This document shows, one piece after another, positions 1 to 8,237 of a DNA stretch of 64,000 nt. Source of the DNA: Rhizobium sp. L51/94. Its GTDB lineage: Bacteria; Pseudomonadota; Alphaproteobacteria; Rhizobiales; Rhizobiaceae. The DNA is taken from positions 2,164,001-2,228,000 of the forward strand of contig NZ_CP072141.1 in the NCBI RefSeq assembly GCF_019355555.1, given 5' to 3'. Positions within the stretch are counted from its first letter, which is position 1. Each line of letters starts with the position of its first letter. The translations under genes and the position numbers were made by a program. Under the pieces are notes generated by a model, which saw only the letters and a program-made list of their open reading frames with translations, was not told the origin of the DNA and did not search any database.

Positions 1-326
1 TGCTGATATCGGGGTCGAAGGCCTCGGCCTTTGCAGCACTTGGCGCCTCGCTGCTCGGCGTCATCATCAACGGCCTGTTCGTCGCCATCTCGATGACGTC
101 GGGCGGCGGCGCATGGGACAATGCCAAGAAGTCGTTCGAGGATGGTTTCGTCGACAAGGATGGCGTGCGGCACATGAAGGGATCGGAGGCACACATGGCC
201 TCTGTGACTGGCGATACCGTCGGCGATCCCTACAAGGATACGGCCGGTCCCGCCGTCAATCCGGCGATCAAGATCACCAACATCGTTGCCCTGCTGCTGC
301 TGGCAGTGCTGGCTCGGTCAGCCTGA
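1..326 (+). CDS. hppA: Proton-pumping membrane pyrophosphatase, C-terminal fragment
   Basis: Only the last 107 codons are in the window; the reading frame begins at base 3 and the gene runs off the left edge. The protein is the integral membrane pyrophosphatase that couples pyrophosphate hydrolysis to H+ export at the inner membrane. Visible are a glycine/alanine-rich membrane helix ending in the motif [15 protein letters not shown], then the family's conserved [27 protein letters not shown] tail region (approximate positions 60-85 of the fragment), which lines the hydrolytic site, and a last hydrophobic helix. Whether it is the K+-dependent or independent class cannot be told from this end. 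Confidence 0.95.
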   Translation, partial: LISGSKASAFAALGASLLGVIINGLFVAISMTSGGGAWDNAKKSFEDGFVDKDGVRHMKGSEAHMASVTGDTVGDPYKDTAGPAVNPAIKITNIVALLLLAVLARSA

Positions 327-336
327 TACACCAAAA

Positions 337-366
337 AGCCCGCGGCGCATGAGTGCGTCGCGGGCT
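337..366. terminator. Bidirectional hairpin terminator between hppA and bamE-like gene
   Basis: A 13-bp stem (AGCCCGCGGCGCA paired with TGCGTCGCGGGCT, one G-U pair) with a 4-base loop lies between two convergent genes. An A run precedes it and a weak T-rich tail follows, so it can serve both strands. Confidence 0.75.
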
Positions 367-384
367 TCGTCTTGATTGGTGGGC

Positions 385-894
385 TTATTGGCCCGGGTTG
401 ACGGTGTTCAGCAGGTTCTTGGCGCCATTGGCACCCGTGCCGCTGCCCATCAGGACCTGCTGCAGGAAGGTCATGTCCTTGCCGCCTGTTGGCGTCGTGC
501 GCGAAATCATGTCGAACGGCTTGCCGTCCTTCAGCGAGTAGTTCGCCCGCTGCTTCACGACACCGTCCTTGTCGAAGTAGATCGCCAGGATCGACTGGGC
601 GACCAGGTGCGGCTTCATGAAGGCCACCGGGCGCGTACGCTTCTGGGAGATGTAATAGAACACCTCGCCGTCGAACGTCGCCGTCGTCGATGGCGTGCCC
701 AGCGACAGCAGCACCTGCTCGCGGCTGGAGCCGACCGGCACCAGATCGAGCGACTGCTGGTCGAAGATGTAGCCGCCATTCATGACGTCGCCAGTCTGGC
801 AGCCTGCAATCCCTGCGGTGGCAATCAGCAGGGCGATAGTGGCGCCCCGGATGAAAGTTCTGTCCGACTTGAAATCCCGTCGCGTCAACGACAT
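385..894 (-). CDS. bamE: Outer membrane assembly lipoprotein, SmpA/OmlA (BamE) family
   Basis: A 169-residue lipoprotein. An N-terminal signal with a hydrophobic stretch at about 17-30 ends in an I-A-G-C lipobox with Cys32, so the mature protein should be lipid-anchored. The SmpA/OmlA core is seen in VPVGSSREQVLLSLGTPSTT followed by EVFYYIS and a conserved FDMISRTTPTGGKD near the C-terminus. BamE stabilises the BAM complex that inserts beta-barrel proteins into the outer membrane. The start chosen (ATG at 894) begins the signal sequence; the open frame extends upstream to 1185 but that extension has no signal-like or family-like sequence. It diverges from the bc1 chaperone gene. Confidence 0.85.
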   Translation of the reverse strand: MSLTRRDFKSDRTFIRGATIALLIATAGIAGCQTGDVMNGGYIFDQQSLDLVPVGSSREQVLLSLGTPSTTATFDGEVFYYISQKRTRPVAFMKPHLVAQSILAIYFDKDGVVKQRANYSLKDGKPFDMISRTTPTGGKDMTFLQQVLMGSGTGANGAKNLLNTVNPGQ

Positions 895-1162
895 CTCCCT
901 ATCTATCAATCCTGCGGCCGACCGCCCGGAACACTTGCTGCGCACATCATTATGGCGTTTCCGCGATATGCGGAAAATCCGGTGATGGACGAATGGCCCT
1001 GAAGCGACTGTCGTGGCACCAGGGCCGGACAGATCGGGCGGTTCCCGCAAGGGCACCAACGGCATTGCAATTCGCGCCTGCTTCGGTAAACCAGCTTTTT
1101 GACGGATGCAACAAGGGCCGGCGCCATGCGGCGCGCCGAATGGGCCAATTCTGGGAAATTCG

Positions 1163-1699
1163 ATGATCTTCGGGCTCTTTGCCAAAAAGAATCACAATCG
1201 GACGATCGTCGAGCGGCAATATGCTGCCCTGACCGCTGCAGCCCGCCAGCCCGGCTTCTATGCCGCACTGGACGTCCCGGACACGGTGATGGGCCGTTTC
1301 GAAATGCTGTCGGCCGTCATGATCCTGTTTTTTCGCCGCACCCGGTCGTCTCGGACCAGCGGCCAGGAGATCGCCCAGGAAATTGTCGATGCATTCTTCC
1401 AGGATATCGACTATTCGATCCGGGAACTCGGCGTCGGCGACAACGGCGTGCCAAAGCGGATGAAGAAACTGGCCGGCATGTTCTACGGTCGTCTCGAATC
1501 CTACGCTGCGGCGATGGACAGCAACGATCGTGAGGCACTCGCGCAGGCGCTACGCCGCAACATATATCCCGAACCGCGCGACGATGCGCCTGACATGCTG
1601 GGATTGGCCGACTGGATGATGTCGGCGGAAAACCATCTGTCGGGCATTTCGGAAGCGGAAATTGCCACAGGCTCGGCGTCACTGCCGGTGCCGGCATAG
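1163..1699 (+). CDS. Ubiquinol-cytochrome c chaperone (CBP3-like)
   Basis: A 178-residue soluble protein of the CBP3 / ubiquinol-cytochrome c chaperone family, which in mitochondria and alphaproteobacteria supports assembly of the cytochrome bc1 complex. Family signals are the helical segment DVPDTVMGRFEMLSAVMIL, the ...EIVDAFFQDIDYSIRELGVGD motif, and the following VPKRMKKLAGMFYGRLESY. ATG 1163 (MIFGLFAKK) is preferred because family proteins begin near this point; an in-frame start at 1106 would add 19 residues without recognisable homology. It precedes the DUF177 gene by 9 bases and is probably cotranscribed with it. Confidence 0.82.
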   Translation: MIFGLFAKKNHNRTIVERQYAALTAAARQPGFYAALDVPDTVMGRFEMLSAVMILFFRRTRSSRTSGQEIAQEIVDAFFQDIDYSIRELGVGDNGVPKRMKKLAGMFYGRLESYAAAMDSNDREALAQALRRNIYPEPRDDAPDMLGLADWMMSAENHLSGISEAEIATGSASLPVPA

Positions 1700-1708
1700 G
1701 AGGCAAAG

Positions 1709-2269
1709 ATGAAGAATAAGACGGCGACAGCCGAAAACCCGTTTTCCTACAACGTCAAGGTTGGGCATATTTCGCTCAATCCGATCGAGGTGCGTCTCGA
1801 AGCCGACGAGGCTGAACGTATGGGCCTGGCTGCTCTGTGGAATGTCGTCTCGGTCGACGATCTCAAGGCCGAGTTGAAGATCTCCCGCTGGAAGCGCGAT
1901 GGCGTCAGGGTGAGGGGTACAGTCAAGGCGCGGATCGTGCAGGAGTGCGTCGTTTCGCTCGACCCGGTCGCCTCCGAGATCGACGAGGAGTTCGACCAGC
2001 TGTTCGTTCCCGAGGGATCCAAGCTCGCCCGCGTGCCGGTTCAGCCCTCCGGCGAACTGGTGCTCAACCCAGACGGTGACGACCTGCCCGAGACCTTTGT
2101 CGGCGATGTCATCGATGCCGGCTCTATCGTCACGGAATTTGCCGCAATGGGCATCGAACCCTATCCGCGCAAGCCCGGTCTGGACTTCGAGGACCATATC
2201 GAGGATACCGCCGACAATGACGTCAAACCGTCAGCATTTGCTGCTCTAAAGAACTGGAAGAAGGAATAG
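1709..2269 (+). CDS. DUF177 (YceD family) protein
   Basis: A 186-residue protein of the DUF177/YceD family. The core pattern of a short acidic N-terminal half, [22 protein letters not shown] (the CxxS-type segment) and a C-terminal [11 protein letters not shown] region is visible. YceD-family proteins commonly sit beside rpmF and plsX; family members have been linked to 23S rRNA accumulation, but the exact role here is not evident. A Shine-Dalgarno-like AGGAGG lies 5-6 bases before the ATG. It follows the bc1 chaperone gene by 9 bases and leads to plsX, which fits a short operon. Confidence 0.85.
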   Translation: MKNKTATAENPFSYNVKVGHISLNPIEVRLEADEAERMGLAALWNVVSVDDLKAELKISRWKRDGVRVRGTVKARIVQECVVSLDPVASEIDEEFDQLFVPEGSKLARVPVQPSGELVLNPDGDDLPETFVGDVIDAGSIVTEFAAMGIEPYPRKPGLDFEDHIEDTADNDVKPSAFAALKNWKKE

Positions 2270-2372
2270 GCTTCCGCAGCCCCTTCGGCACAATTCAGTT
2301 GTAAGGCAAATGAAAAACGGTATTTTGGCCGAAATTTCGCCAAATGTGGCGGAAAAAAAGGATCAGTCAGGC

Positions 2373-3434
2373 GTGATCAGAATTTCTCTCGACCTTATGG
2401 GTGGCGACTTCGGCCCTGGAGTTGTCATCCCCGGTGCTGCCAAGGCGCTGGAAAGGCACCCGGAAATCTCCTTCCTGCTCTATGGCCGGAAAGACCTTTG
2501 CCAACCGCTGATCGACAAGTTTCCCAAGCTCAAGGCAAAGTCCGTATTCTACGATTGCGAAGTCGCAGTCGCCATGGACGAGAAGCCCAGTCAGGCGCTG
2601 CGTCGCGGTCGCAATGTCTCGAGCATGTGGCGCTCGATCGAAGCGGTGAAACTCGGCGAGGCCGACGTTATCGTGTCTGCCGGCAACACCGGCGCGCTGA
2701 TGGCGATGTCGAAGTTCTGCCTGCGCACCATGGCCAATATCGAACGGCCCGCCATTGCTGCGATCTGGCCGACGCTGCGCGGCGAGAGCATCGTGCTCGA
2801 CGTCGGCGCCACCATCGGTGCCGATTCGCAGCAGTTACTGGATTTTGCCCTGATGGGCGGCGCCATGGCGCGGGCGCTGTTCGAGGTGGAGCGACCGACG
2901 GTCGGGCTGCTGAACGTCGGTGTCGAGGAGATGAAGGGACAGGAAGAGGTCAAGGATGCCGGCCGCCTGATCCGCGAGGCCAATCTCGAATCGCTGGAAT
3001 ATTTCGGCTTCGTCGAAGGCGATGACATCGGCAAGGGCACCGTCGACGTCGTTGTGACCGAGGGCTTTTCCGGCAACATCGCCCTGAAGACGGCGGAAGG
3101 AACAGCCAAGCAAATCGCCGGCTATTTGCGCTCGGCGATGAACCGGACCCTGATGGCCCGCATCGGCTATCTTTTCGCCAAGGGTGCTTTCGACATGCTG
3201 CGTGAAAAGCTCGATCCAAGCAAGGTCAATGGCGGCGTGTTCCTAGGCCTCAACGGCATCGTCATCAAGAGCCATGGCGGCGCCACCGCCGACGCCTTTG
3301 CAGCGGCCATCGACGTCGGCTACGATATGGCCAAAAACGGCCTCACTCAGAAAATAGAAAACGATCTCAAGAGATATCATGCCATGCGTCTGCCGCCCAT
3401 CGGGCCGGAAGCTGTCATGAGCGACGAGGTATAA
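2373..3434 (+). CDS. plsX: Phosphate acyltransferase PlsX
   Basis: PlsX converts acyl-ACP and phosphate to acyl-phosphate for phospholipid synthesis at the membrane surface. The family signature [14 protein letters not shown] opens the protein, followed by the [10 protein letters not shown] loop, [27 protein letters not shown] and the [13 protein letters not shown] and [11 protein letters not shown] segments. GTG at 2373 (353 residues) is chosen because homologues start at the M-I-R-I-S position and an AAGGA lies 10-11 bases upstream; an ATG at 2310 in the same frame would add 21 residues. fabH begins 6 bases after the stop, an arrangement usual for these two lipid genes. Confidence 0.95.
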   Translation: MIRISLDLMGGDFGPGVVIPGAAKALERHPEISFLLYGRKDLCQPLIDKFPKLKAKSVFYDCEVAVAMDEKPSQALRRGRNVSSMWRSIEAVKLGEADVIVSAGNTGALMAMSKFCLRTMANIERPAIAAIWPTLRGESIVLDVGATIGADSQQLLDFALMGGAMARALFEVERPTVGLLNVGVEEMKGQEEVKDAGRLIREANLESLEYFGFVEGDDIGKGTVDVVVTEGFSGNIALKTAEGTAKQIAGYLRSAMNRTLMARIGYLFAKGAFDMLREKLDPSKVNGGVFLGLNGIVIKSHGGATADAFAAAIDVGYDMAKNGLTQKIENDLKRYHAMRLPPIGPEAVMSDEV

Positions 3435-3439
3435 TCAGC

Positions 3440-4411
3440 ATGATCCGTTCAGTAGTCCGCGGCTTCGGGGCAGCGCTTCCGAAGCGCGTGATGACCAATC
3501 GCGAAATGGAAACCGTCGTCGATACGTCCGATGACTGGATTGTACAGCGCACCGGCATCCGCCAGCGATACATCGCCGGAGATGGCGAGACCACCGCATC
3601 GCTCGGCGAAGCCGCTGCCCGTGCTGCGCTCGACAATGCCGGCCTGACGGTCGCTGACATCGACCTGATCATCCTTGCAACCTCGACGCCGGACAACACC
3701 TTTCCAGCGACTGCGGTCAATATCCAGAACCGTCTGGGCATGCACCACGGCTTCGCGTTCGACCTTCAGGCGGTCTGCAGCGGTTTCGTCTATGCTGTCA
3801 CCACTGCCGATGCCTACATCCGCGGCGGCCTTGCCAACCGTGTGCTGGTGATCGGTGCAGAGACCTTCTCGCGCATCCTCGACTGGAACGACCGCACCAC
3901 CTGCGTGCTGTTCGGAGACGGGGCAGGCGCGCTGATTCTGGAGAAGGCTGAAGGCGAGGGCACTGTTGCCGATCGCGGCGTGCTGACCGCCAGCCTGCGC
4001 TCCGATGGGTCACACAAGGACAAGCTCTTCGTCGACGGCGGGCCATCCTCGACGGGCTCCGTCGGCAAGCTGCGCATGGAAGGCCGCGAAGTCTTCAAAT
4101 ATGCGGTCGGCATGATCACTGACGTCATTGTTGCCGCTTTCGAGGCGACAGGGACCACCGCCGACGATCTCGACTGGCTGGTCCCGCACCAGGCCAACCG
4201 CCGCATCATCGACGGTTCCGCGAGGAAGCTCGGCATTCCGCCGGAGAAGGTCGTCATCACCGTCGATCTTCACGGTAATACTTCGGCGGCCTCCATTCCG
4301 CTGGCGCTTGCGACTGCGGCCGGAGACGGGCGGATCAAGAAGGGCGATCTGGTGATGCTGGAAGCCATGGGCGGCGGGTTTACCTGGGGTGCGGTGTTGC
4401 TGCGCTGGTAG
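3440..4411 (+). CDS. fabH: Beta-ketoacyl-ACP synthase III
   Basis: FabH carries out the first condensation of fatty acid synthesis, joining acetyl-CoA and malonyl-ACP in the cytoplasm. The 323-residue protein has the full catalytic triad: Cys113 in AVCSGF, His250 in VPHQANRR and Asn280 in [10 protein letters not shown]. The start region has the usual short Rossmann-like entry ([13 protein letters not shown]) and the glycine-rich [10 protein letters not shown] turn at 158-167. It is packed directly behind plsX, and ihfA follows after about 105 bases. Confidence 0.96.
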   Translation: MIRSVVRGFGAALPKRVMTNREMETVVDTSDDWIVQRTGIRQRYIAGDGETTASLGEAAARAALDNAGLTVADIDLIILATSTPDNTFPATAVNIQNRLGMHHGFAFDLQAVCSGFVYAVTTADAYIRGGLANRVLVIGAETFSRILDWNDRTTCVLFGDGAGALILEKAEGEGTVADRGVLTASLRSDGSHKDKLFVDGGPSSTGSVGKLRMEGREVFKYAVGMITDVIVAAFEATGTTADDLDWLVPHQANRRIIDGSARKLGIPPEKVVITVDLHGNTSAASIPLALATAAGDGRIKKGDLVMLEAMGGGFTWGAVLLRW

Positions 4412-4516
4412 CTGCCAAACCCAAATTCCGATTCCGAACAAGAGCTTGACCGTTCGGCGCAAGGGCAATACTCTCTCGCGGCGACCACAATTCCAGAACA
4501 CGATGGGCGGGGAACC

Positions 4517-4855
4517 ATGACCGGTAAGACAGTCACGCGGGCAGACTTGGCAGAGTCGGTGTTCCGGAAGGTCGGCCTGTCCCGTACCGAATCCGCGGAA
4601 CTGGTCGAAACCGTGATCGACGAGATCTGCAACGCCATTGTGCGGGGCGAAATCGTCAAGCTTTCGTCGTTTGCGACGTTCCAGGTGCGCGACAAGAACG
4701 AGCGCATCGGCCGCAATCCGAAGACGGGCGAGGAAGTGCCGATATCGCCGCGCCGGGTGATGACATTCAAGGCATCCAACGTGCTGAAGACCCGCATCCT
4801 GAAGGCCCATACGAGCCGCAAGACCAAGGTCAAGCCCGCGGCGCCCGTGGCCTGA
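4517..4855 (+). CDS. ihfA: Integration host factor subunit alpha
   Basis: A 112-residue HU/IHF-fold DNA-bending protein; with IHF-beta it bends specific sites in the nucleoid. The alpha-subunit type is indicated by the N-terminal [20 protein letters not shown], the [25 protein letters not shown] arm with the intercalating proline, and the C-terminal [12 protein letters not shown] basic tail rich in K and P extends the usual length by about ten residues. A GGGGAA ribosome binding site lies five bases before the ATG. The fabH-ihfA-merR order is common in rhizobia. Confidence 0.93.
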   Translation: MTGKTVTRADLAESVFRKVGLSRTESAELVETVIDEICNAIVRGEIVKLSSFATFQVRDKNERIGRNPKTGEEVPISPRRVMTFKASNVLKTRILKAHTSRKTKVKPAAPVA

Positions 4856-5032
4856 ACGGGCTAACCGCCTTGCAGCGGGCAACTTCGACCAATTTTCCAA
4901 CACATATTTTTGCATAATGCTGGTGTTCACTGTGTAACACCCGCAGACTGCACTTGAAATGCGTGTCGCAAACCTTTGAAATATAGCGATTCGTTACCAG
5001 ATGGCGAGAATGGTCGTGCAGGGAGAGTGACG

Positions 5033-5569
5033 TTGGACAAAAGCCCGGATGCTTTCCGCACCATCAGCGAAGTCGCTGACGATCTCGATCTCCCCCAGCA
5101 CGTTCTTCGCTTCTGGGAAACCCGCTTCCTGCAGATCAAGCCGATGAAGCGGGGCGGCGGCCGCCGCTATTACCGGCCGGAAGACGTCGATCTGCTAAAG
5201 GGCATCCGCCATCTTCTCTACGACCACGGCTACACGATCAAGGGCGTCCAAAAGCTTCTGAAGACGAATGGCAACAAGTTCGTTATCGCGGTCGGCAGTG
5301 GCGACCTTGCCAGCGTCGAGGCGCTTGCTGCTGCGGTACAAGAGCCGGCTCCGTCCGAACCACGCGTGAGCACCGCCGAGGAAGACCAGATTGTCGGCCG
5401 CGCCAAGACTCCGACCAGCCGTCGGTTCTTCAATTTCGGAGGCGGCGAAGAGGGCGCTCCGGAGATTTCACTGGGCGGGTCGACTGTGGGCAAGGAAGAT
5501 CGCGCGCTGTTGCAGGAAGCGCTTTACGATCTGCTGGAATGCAAGCGTCTCCTCGATCAGGTTCGCTGA
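5033..5569 (+). CDS. MerR family transcriptional regulator
   Basis: A 178-residue regulator with an N-terminal MerR-type winged helix: [20 protein letters not shown] (helix-turn-helix), the [12 protein letters not shown] wing and a [16 protein letters not shown] helix at about 60-75. The rest is a low-complexity linker and a short C-terminal helix ([19 protein letters not shown]). No cysteine pattern for metal sensing is visible in the effector part. TTG 5033 is chosen over the in-frame ATG at 4976 because a GGGAG lies seven bases before it and homologues start with the [10 protein letters not shown] sequence. The inducing signal is unknown. Confidence 0.85.
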   Translation: MDKSPDAFRTISEVADDLDLPQHVLRFWETRFLQIKPMKRGGGRRYYRPEDVDLLKGIRHLLYDHGYTIKGVQKLLKTNGNKFVIAVGSGDLASVEALAAAVQEPAPSEPRVSTAEEDQIVGRAKTPTSRRFFNFGGGEEGAPEISLGGSTVGKEDRALLQEALYDLLECKRLLDQVR

Positions 5570-5578
5570 CCGGAGGCC

Positions 5579-5932
5579 TCAGCCGATGTTGAGGCTGGTA
5601 AGGGCGGCTTCCAGCTGGTGTAGCTGGTAGGGCTTGTTGAGCAGCTGACGACCGCTGCCCTCCATGCCCTCGGGCAGGACGCCGTAGCCGGTGGCAAAGA
5701 TATAGGGCTTGTTCTTCTCATCGAGCAGACGTGCAACCGGCAGCGAGCTCTTGCCTGCCAGAGACACGTCGAGAATAGCTGCATCGAACGCGCCACCCTC
5801 CGCCATTTCAAGCGCGTCTTCCAAATCCGCTGCCGTACCGGCAACCGCGTAGTCGAGTTCCGAAAGCATATCTTCCAAAAGCATGGCGATCAGCGCATCG
5901 TCTTCTACGACCAGAATTCTGCGGTGTGTCAC
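5579..5932 (-). CDS. Stand-alone response regulator receiver protein
   Basis: A 117-residue protein consisting only of a CheY-like receiver domain. The acidic pocket residues Asp11 and Asp12 (VVEDDALI), phosphoacceptor Asp55 (AILDVSL), the Thr81 switch (FATGYG) and Lys100 (LNKPY) are all present, so it should be phosphorylatable. There is no output domain and no adjacent histidine kinase, so its partner is encoded elsewhere; it could act as a phosphate sink, relay or protein-binding regulator. It is convergent with the MerR gene and ends 9 bases from it. Confidence 0.88.
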   Translation of the reverse strand: MTHRRILVVEDDALIAMLLEDMLSELDYAVAGTAADLEDALEMAEGGAFDAAILDVSLAGKSSLPVARLLDEKNKPYIFATGYGVLPEGMEGSGRQLLNKPYQLHQLEAALTSLNIG

Positions 5933-6099
5933 GAATATGTGTTCCCCTGTTCAACCCTACCAGCAGCTTATTTGGCTTGAAACGACGGGGTGTCAAGGTC
6001 CGTTAGCGGACCGTCTGCTTTTTCGGCGCCAGACATCTATGTCATGTAGCGGAGCTATGCCCCGCGTAGAGGGAAATGCTGAGCCGGAATACCGCCTCG

Positions 6100-6129
6100 A
6101 AAACAAAACGGACGCCTTAGGCGCCCGTT
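6100..6129 (-). terminator. Intrinsic terminator of the 62-residue protein gene
   Basis: On the minus strand an ACGGGCGCC / GGCGTCCGT stem with a three-base loop is followed by TTTTGTTTT. It lies 22 bases past the stop codon of the small gene upstream of it. Confidence 0.8.
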
Positions 6130-6151
6130 GCAAACTGTCGCGGATTTCACT

Positions 6152-6340
6152 CTACCGGAAAACCGGGCGCCGCTGGGCGTTCATCAGCAGTTCGTGTTCG
6201 AGCGCGAAGGGCCCTAGAAGCGCCAACAACTTGTCTTCCTCAGTCTTGTCCAGCCGGTAGCGCCGGGCAAATTCGGGAACGCTCCACACGCGCCTGTTGG
6301 CAGCGTTCTCGATTGTCTTGCTGTCGATATAAGTGCTCAT
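6152..6340 (-). CDS. Small hypothetical protein (62 aa)
   Basis: A 62-residue, charged, soluble protein without signal peptide or membrane segment, beginning MSTYIDSKTIENAANRR and containing VPEFARRYRLDKTEEDKLLALLGPFA, which reads as a helical pair. The start is well supported by AGGAGG eight to nine bases upstream, and an intrinsic terminator follows the stop, so this is a complete single-gene unit. A similar short protein occurs in other rhizobial genomes as far as I recall; no function is known to me. Confidence 0.7.
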   Translation of the reverse strand: MSTYIDSKTIENAANRRVWSVPEFARRYRLDKTEEDKLLALLGPFALEHELLMNAQRRPVFR

Positions 6341-6465
6341 GGTATCAGTCCTCCTGTAGCCCACCTCGCTAACGTCGAATCCTGGGGAATGTTCCTGAGG
6401 GGAGGCGACGAATTCCCGTTGCCGCCGGGCTTGCACCCCGTGGAGGCCTATGGCATCCGTGGACC

Positions 6466-6924
6466 ATGACACTGGAAACTGTAAGACGCTTTTTCGAAGC
6501 CAATGCGCCAGACCTGACGATTATCGAAACGGTTGAAAGCTCCGCTACCGTTGCCATGGCCGCTGCTGCTCACGGCGTGGAACCTGGCCAGATCGCCAAG
6601 ACGATTTGCCTGAGGGTCGGCGACAAGGTCATCCTTGTCGTCATGAGCGGTACTGCGAGGCTGGACAACAAGAAGAGCCGCGAGGCGCTCGGCGCCAAGC
6701 CCCGGATGCTGGATTTGGAAGATGTGGCAACACTGACGGGACATCCCGTCGGTGGCGTCTGCCCGTTCGGTCTCGCAACGGACTTGCCCATTTACTGCGA
6801 TGTATCGTTGCAGGCCTACGCGGAAGTTCTTCCGGCGGCCGGGGCGACAAACTCGGCAGTGAGATTGTCGCCGCAGAGAATGGTAGATCTCACCGGTGCT
6901 CAGTGGGTCGACGTCTGCCAGTAA
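6466..6924 (+). CDS. YbaK/EbsC-type aminoacyl-tRNA deacylase
   Basis: A 152-residue protein of the YbaK/ProX editing domain family, which hydrolyses mischarged aminoacyl-tRNA in trans. The conserved catalytic Lys45 (GQIAKTICL), the NKKSREALGAKPRML segment and the GGVCPFG turn at about 98-104 followed by PIYCDVSL are in place. It contains no synthetase domain. The tRNA substrate (Cys-tRNA-Pro, Ala-tRNA-Pro or other) cannot be told from sequence alone. It is transcribed away from the small hypothetical gene and shares its upstream region. Confidence 0.88.
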   Translation: MTLETVRRFFEANAPDLTIIETVESSATVAMAAAAHGVEPGQIAKTICLRVGDKVILVVMSGTARLDNKKSREALGAKPRMLDLEDVATLTGHPVGGVCPFGLATDLPIYCDVSLQAYAEVLPAAGATNSAVRLSPQRMVDLTGAQWVDVCQ

Positions 6925-6940
6925 TTTGGTTGTTGCCTAC

Positions 6941-7195
6941 TTAGCGCCAGAAGCGCTGGCGGCTGTTAACGCCGGAAGAGTGTCCGAGCGCGTAGCCGAG
7001 ACCGAATGCGATGGCACCGATGGTCACCAGCAGCGCAGTCGCTGTGTGCGGGTGTTCGGCCGCCGCTGCTGATACGGCACTTGCCTCGTCCTTCAGGCCA
7101 GAAACGACAGCCTTTGCCTTTTCGGCGACGCTGTCGGAAGGCTCTATGGGCGTGCCGGTAAAGCCGGCGTGGAGGTCTTCGTCGTTCTTTGCCAT
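6941..7195 (-). CDS. Small membrane protein with a C-terminal helix
   Basis: An 84-residue protein with a hydrophilic, alanine-rich helical N-terminal half (SVAEKAKAVVSGLKDEASAVSAAAAEH) and one membrane helix at about 51-70 containing the glycine motif GAIAFGLGYALGHSSG. This layout resembles ElaB/YqjD/DUF883 proteins, which tether to the inner membrane by a C-terminal helix, but the match is general. AGGAGAAGA lies just upstream of the ATG. It is convergent with the YbaK gene. Function unknown. Confidence 0.7.
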   Translation of the reverse strand: MAKNDEDLHAGFTGTPIEPSDSVAEKAKAVVSGLKDEASAVSAAAAEHPHTATALLVTIGAIAFGLGYALGHSSGVNSRQRFWR

Positions 7196-7262
7196 CTTCT
7201 TCTCCTATGTTGCAGAGAAACAGCCAAGTGGCTGCGAAGTTCCGATAGCAATGTCATTCAAC

Positions 7263-7290
7263 GGACTGCCCGCGCGAACGCGGGCAGTCC
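7263..7290 (-). terminator. Strong hairpin after small secreted protein gene
   Basis: A perfect 12-bp stem (GGACTGCCCGCG / CGCGGGCAGTCC) with a four-base loop sits 6 bases beyond the stop codon of the minus-strand gene at 7297-7512. There is no clear T run, so termination efficiency is uncertain. Confidence 0.6.
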
Positions 7291-7296
7291 GGGCAA

Positions 7297-7512
7297 TTAA
7301 CGGCAAACGCGCGTCTTGCGGACTACCAGCTGGCCATGGTGACGCACTTTTGTCACCTTGACGTAGCAGTGACGGCGTGGGGGGTGATGCCAGCCGCGGT
7401 GCATCGGCCGTTCGCGCGTCGTCACGGTGGTGACGGTGTCGGCGTATGAGGCCGGTGCGAATGACACGATGGAAGTCACTGCGATTGCAGCAGCTATGAT
7501 CAGGTTTCTCAT
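7297..7512 (-). CDS. Small secreted basic protein
   Basis: A 71-residue protein with a typical Sec signal peptide (hydrophobic core IIAAAIAVTSIVSFAP, predicted cleavage after SYA at about residue 24). The mature part of about 47 residues is rich in His, Arg and Val with two cysteines, including RPMHRGWHHPPRRHCYVKVTK. ATG 7512 follows an AGGAAA site. It is probably periplasmic or surface-associated; the His-rich patch could bind metal but nothing proves it. It lies in tandem behind another small His-rich secreted protein. Confidence 0.68.
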   Translation of the reverse strand: MRNLIIAAAIAVTSIVSFAPASYADTVTTVTTRERPMHRGWHHPPRRHCYVKVTKVRHHGQLVVRKTRVCR

Positions 7513-7598
7513 GGGATTTCCTCGATTTGTATTGGCGACGGGAAACGCGGGCCTGGCCTCGTTCGTTCCCCCTCGCGAGTGGATTTTATGCGACGATC

Positions 7599-7889
7599 TC
7601 AGTAGTCGTCGTAGTGGCGGTGGTGGTGCCATCTGCGGTCACCCCAGTATGGCGGTGGCGGGCGATGGTGACCATAGAAACGCGGTGGTGGTGGTGGCGG
7701 CAGACGGCGCCAGCCGTTGCGTCGGCAATCGCCCCACGGCGTCTGGTGGAAGCCAGGACCGCAGACGTAATCCACCTGCACGACGACGGTCGGGGCCTTG
7801 GCGATCGAGACCGCAGGCATTGCGCTCGCGCCTGTCGCGAACAAACCGCCGACCAGAATTGCAGAGGCAATAATCATGTTCTTCATCAA
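7599..7889 (-). CDS. Secreted His/Pro-rich protein with CGPGFH motif
   Basis: A 96-residue protein with a Sec signal (core IIASAILVGGLFATGASA, cleavage near residue 23). The mature part has the CGPGFHQTPWGDCRRNGW motif, which matches the cysteine-glycine motif seen at the head of many short secreted rhizobial proteins, followed by a run of seven prolines and a C-terminal tail dominated by His, Arg, Trp and Tyr. The composition is highly biased, and function is unknown. An AGGAGG lies upstream of the ATG pair at 7889/7886. The gene downstream is another small secreted protein. Confidence 0.72.
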   Translation of the reverse strand: MMKNMIIASAILVGGLFATGASAMPAVSIAKAPTVVVQVDYVCGPGFHQTPWGDCRRNGWRRLPPPPPPRFYGHHRPPPPYWGDRRWHHHRHYDDY

Positions 7890-8108
7890 ACTTCCTCCTA
7901 TTGGACGGCTTATTTAGCGACCGCAGGTCTGAACGGCTGATGAACCGAGTTAGGCCATTTCCGGGCAAAAATCGGGCATTCTGGGAACGCCGGGATACGG
8001 CTTCAGACAGGAATCTCAACCCCCTCACAAATTCATTCGGCACCCGGCATTTTTTCGCTTGCGTCCAGAAAGTCGAAAGACTAATCAGACCAAGCCTTTT
8101 AGGCAGGT

Positions 8109-8185
<77 letters not shown>

Positions 8186-8237
8186 ATTATCTCCTTGATA
8201 TCCCTGGTAAAATCACAGAAATATTAGGCTGGCTGCT

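Noticed and set aside
5997..6012. Hairpin GGTCCG/CGGACC as a terminator or small RNA
   Set aside because: It is short, lies between two minus-strand genes and has only a weak T tract on the plus strand where no gene ends.
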